Source: an uncultured Oscillospiraceae bacterium (lineage in GTDB: Bacteria; Bacillota; Clostridia; Oscillospirales; Oscillospiraceae). Taken from it: a stretch of 7,204 nt of DNA. Shown here piece by piece: positions 5,334-7,204 of this stretch (positions are counted from its first letter, which is position 1; each line of letters starts with the position of its first letter). Both the position numbers and the translations under genes were made by a program. Where the stretch lies: assembly GCA_900756495.1 (NCBI GenBank), contig CAAEKI010000255.1:1-7204 (forward strand). Reading direction: 5' to 3'. Below the pieces are notes generated by a model that did no database searches, was not told where the DNA came from, and saw only the letters and a program-made list of their open reading frames with translations.

Positions 5334-7142
5334 ATGCGGGAAATTTCCCTGAACCTGTTTTTAAAGACTATGCGGGAGAGCAGCCAGAACGAGAAGCGGT
5401 ATTGCTTTATTCTGGGAGCGGGGGCGTCCAGAGAGTCTGGGATCCGCACCGGCGAGGAGATGGCCCGGGAGTGGTATCTGGATTTAAACAGCCGCTATTT
5501 GCCGGCCGAACTCAAGAGTATCATGGCTGAGTTGGATATTACCGACATTACGCCTTCCAGCCGGTCCTACTTCGATCTGTATGCCCTTCGTTTTTATCCC
5601 GACTACCAGATTGGGTCGGCCTATCTGGCCAGGGCAATGGAGCGGGCCCAGCCCAGTTTTGGCTACTACCCCCTGGCCAGGCATCTGGCAGAGTCGGAGA
5701 ACAACCTGGTCATCACCACCAACTTTGACAGCCTGGTGGAGGATGCCCTCTTCATTTATACCGACCGCAGGCCGCTGGTCATCGCCCATGAGCTTCTGGC
5801 GGATTATATCAATATCAACACCAGGCGGCCCATTGTGGCTAAGCTCCATCGGGGGCTGTTCTTCGATCCGCTCAACCGCAGAAGCCAGGTGGACGGGCTG
5901 TCGGAGAAGTGGAAGGCGGTTCTGCGTACGGCGTTTCAGATCTATACCCCTGTGGTAATCGGCTACGCCGGCGGAGATCACAGCCTGATGGACTTTCTCA
6001 AGGACGATACCGTCAAGATGAACGGCCTTTACTGGTGCTACCGCCATGAGGAGCCCCCTGAAGAGATCCAGGCGCTCGTAGAGAGCAAGGGCGGCTATTT
6101 CGTTCCCATTGAGGGCTTTGACGAGATGATGTATCTCCTGGGCCGCGAATTTGGATATGAGAATCCGGGAAAGCAGGTCCGCGAGATCGCCGAGCGGCGG
6201 GCCAAGGCCTATGAGGAGCAGCTGGAGCGGTTCGGTAAAAAGCTGGGAGACATTTCTCAGCCCACCGCTATGCAGAGCCAGCTGCGGGCGACCTTGGATC
6301 AGCAGCGGCGAGATACGCTGCAGAGACTGAGCAGGCGAATCGAGCAGGACCCCAATGATGGGGAGGCCTATTTGGAGCGGGGGAAAAATTATTATTGGGC
6401 GGGAGATACGGAGCGGGCCCTGGAAGACTTTGACATCGCAGTAGAGCTGGCGCAGGATGAGGCGAACGCCCGCTTTTACCGCGCACTCACCTATGAACGG
6501 CTGGGGCGAAAAGAGGATGCCGTAGCCGAGTATACCACCGCAATTGCTCTGGATGATACAGATTGGGTTTCTTACCTGAGCCGCGGCGAGCTCTATGAAG
6601 AGCTGGGAAAGTATCATCAGGCGCTGAATGACTATGGCGAGGCGCTGGAGTGGGGCGGTGAGCAGGAAGCGCTGCTGTCCAGAGGGAATTTGTATGAAAA
6701 ACTGGGGCGGTATCAGGAAGCGATAGAGGATTACAGCGAGATTCTGGAGCAGGATCCCGATGCGGACGACATCTATAACAGACGCGGGCTTGTATTTTGG
6801 AAGCTCGGCGATCAGGAGCGGGCCATTGAGGACTATACGCAGGCCATCAGCAGAACAAAAGGAGACGCACAGGTGTACCTCAATAACCGCGCGGCCTCCT
6901 ATATTGACCAGGGAGAATATGAGAAGGCCTTTTCAGATTGCGAGGCCGCAATCCAGAAGGCACCGGAGTTTGCAAATCCGTACTATCACCGGGGGCGGGG
7001 ATATGCGGCGCTGGGAAAGCTGGAGCTGGCCAAACAAGATTTCGAAAAGGCAATCTCGCTCAGGCCCGAATACGAAGAGGCCCGCAGCGCGCTGGAGAGG
7101 GTTCGACAGGAGCTGGAGCAAACTGCGGCGGGAAAAGGATGA
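5334..7142 (+). CDS. SIR2-like (NADase-type) domain protein with seven C-terminal TPR repeats
   Basis: A 602-aa soluble protein with no signal peptide or membrane helix. Residues about 20-275 form a SIR2-like domain: GAGAS at 28-32 (NAD loop), SGIRTGEEMA after it, ITTNFDSLVEDAL at 127-139, KLHRG at 170-174 and GYAGGD at 210-215. N130 and H172 occupy the places of the catalytic Asn and His of SIR2 enzymes; the defence NADase ThsA uses N112 and H152 with similar spacing. There is no Cys4 zinc module, which argues against a classical deacetylase. A charged helical linker (about 278-340) leads to seven TPRs of 33-34 residues, near 342, 376, 410, 443, 477, 511 and 545, with AIEDY/ALEDF-type signatures. 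TPRs usually bind proteins or peptides. AAAGGAGG lies 10 nt before the ATG. Base composition matches the neighbours, so recent transfer is not evident. NAD hydrolysis is inferred; a defence role is possible but unproven. Confidence 0.88.
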   Translation: MREISLNLFLKTMRESSQNEKRYCFILGAGASRESGIRTGEEMAREWYLDLNSRYLPAELKSIMAELDITDITPSSRSYFDLYALRFYPDYQIGSAYLARAMERAQPSFGYYPLARHLAESENNLVITTNFDSLVEDALFIYTDRRPLVIAHELLADYININTRRPIVAKLHRGLFFDPLNRRSQVDGLSEKWKAVLRTAFQIYTPVVIGYAGGDHSLMDFLKDDTVKMNGLYWCYRHEEPPEEIQALVESKGGYFVPIEGFDEMMYLLGREFGYENPGKQVREIAERRAKAYEEQLERFGKKLGDISQPTAMQSQLRATLDQQRRDTLQRLSRRIEQDPNDGEAYLERGKNYYWAGDTERALEDFDIAVELAQDEANARFYRALTYERLGRKEDAVAEYTTAIALDDTDWVSYLSRGELYEELGKYHQALNDYGEALEWGGEQEALLSRGNLYEKLGRYQEAIEDYSEILEQDPDADDIYNRRGLVFWKLGDQERAIEDYTQAISRTKGDAQVYLNNRAASYIDQGEYEKAFSDCEAAIQKAPEFANPYYHRGRGYAALGKLELAKQDFEKAISLRPEYEEARSALERVRQELEQTAAGKG

Positions 7143-7204
7143 GGAGGCGCGGAGGCCCCGCCTGAGGCAGTCAAAAAAAGACGCTATCATTTTTTATGGG
7201 ACGA
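7143..7204. other. Short 3' intergenic sequence, no gene called
   Basis: After the TGA of the SIR2-TPR gene there is a small imperfect GC hairpin (7145-7163) without a following T-tract. It is followed by a run of seven As (7174-7180) and a run of six Ts (7191-7196). A-run, mixed sequence and T-run could be the left half of an intrinsic terminator whose other arm lies beyond the window. The sequence ends too soon to decide. Confidence 0.3.

Noticed and set aside
5484..6617. Long minus-strand open frame (377 codons) opposite the SIR2-TPR gene
   Set aside because: It has no RBS and no recognisable domain, and it mirrors a well-supported plus-strand gene with clear SIR2 and TPR motifs. It is a by-product of GC-rich codon usage.
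7145..7163. Hairpin after the SIR2-TPR stop as a terminator
   Set aside because: The stem is short with a C-C mismatch, and it is followed by a purine-rich stretch and an A-run rather than Ts.
1..7204. CRISPR array, tRNA or rRNA genes, insertion sequences, prophage or att sites
   Set aside because: I saw no regularly spaced direct repeats, cloverleaf-like sequence, transposase motifs, or target-site duplications anywhere in the window.

Overview
The window looks like an ordinary chromosomal stretch of a GC-rich, anaerobic, probably gut-dwelling Firmicute. Oscillospiraceae relatives of Flavonifractor, Intestinimonas or Lawsonibacter fit best. The basis is strong AGGAGG-type ribosome binding sites, Firmicute versions of LspA, RluD, ThiT and PepD, a YtaF-like membrane protein and a TPP riboswitch ahead of thiT. 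The genus is an inference from protein flavour and base composition, not from a database match.

Layout, left to right. (1) 1-377, plus strand: the 3' end of a YtaF/MntP-like membrane protein gene that begins outside the window. (2) 432-1931, plus: a PepD-type M20C dipeptidase with its own sigma-A promoter, whose -35 box contains the previous gene's stop codon. (3) 2047-2093: a bidirectional terminator between the converging pepD and the HAD gene. (4) 3509-2101, minus: a two-gene unit, thiT (thiamin ECF S-component) then a Cof-like HAD phosphatase, 14 nt apart. It is preceded by a roughly 280-nt leader holding a TPP riboswitch and an intrinsic terminator hairpin. Its promoter lies at the very end of the upstream gene. 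(5) 5176-3796, minus: lspA and an rluD-type pseudouridine synthase with overlapping ends. (6) 5221-5301: two divergent sigma-A-like promoters with a perfect 14-bp palindrome between them. (7) 5334-7142, plus: a 602-residue protein with an N-terminal SIR2-like NADase-type domain and seven C-terminal TPR repeats. The last 62 bases hold no gene I can call.

How the genes work together. thiT and the HAD gene should be silenced when thiamin pyrophosphate is plentiful, so the HAD enzyme is a candidate thiamin-pathway phosphatase. lspA and rluD are a common Firmicute housekeeping pair (lipoprotein signal peptide removal and rRNA pseudouridylation).

The least explained element is the SIR2-TPR gene. 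It keeps the Asn and His that are catalytic in defence NADases such as ThsA, has its own promoter and RBS, and sits alone beside housekeeping genes. That makes it a candidate single-gene NAD-depleting or stress-response effector, but nothing in the sequence proves a defence role.
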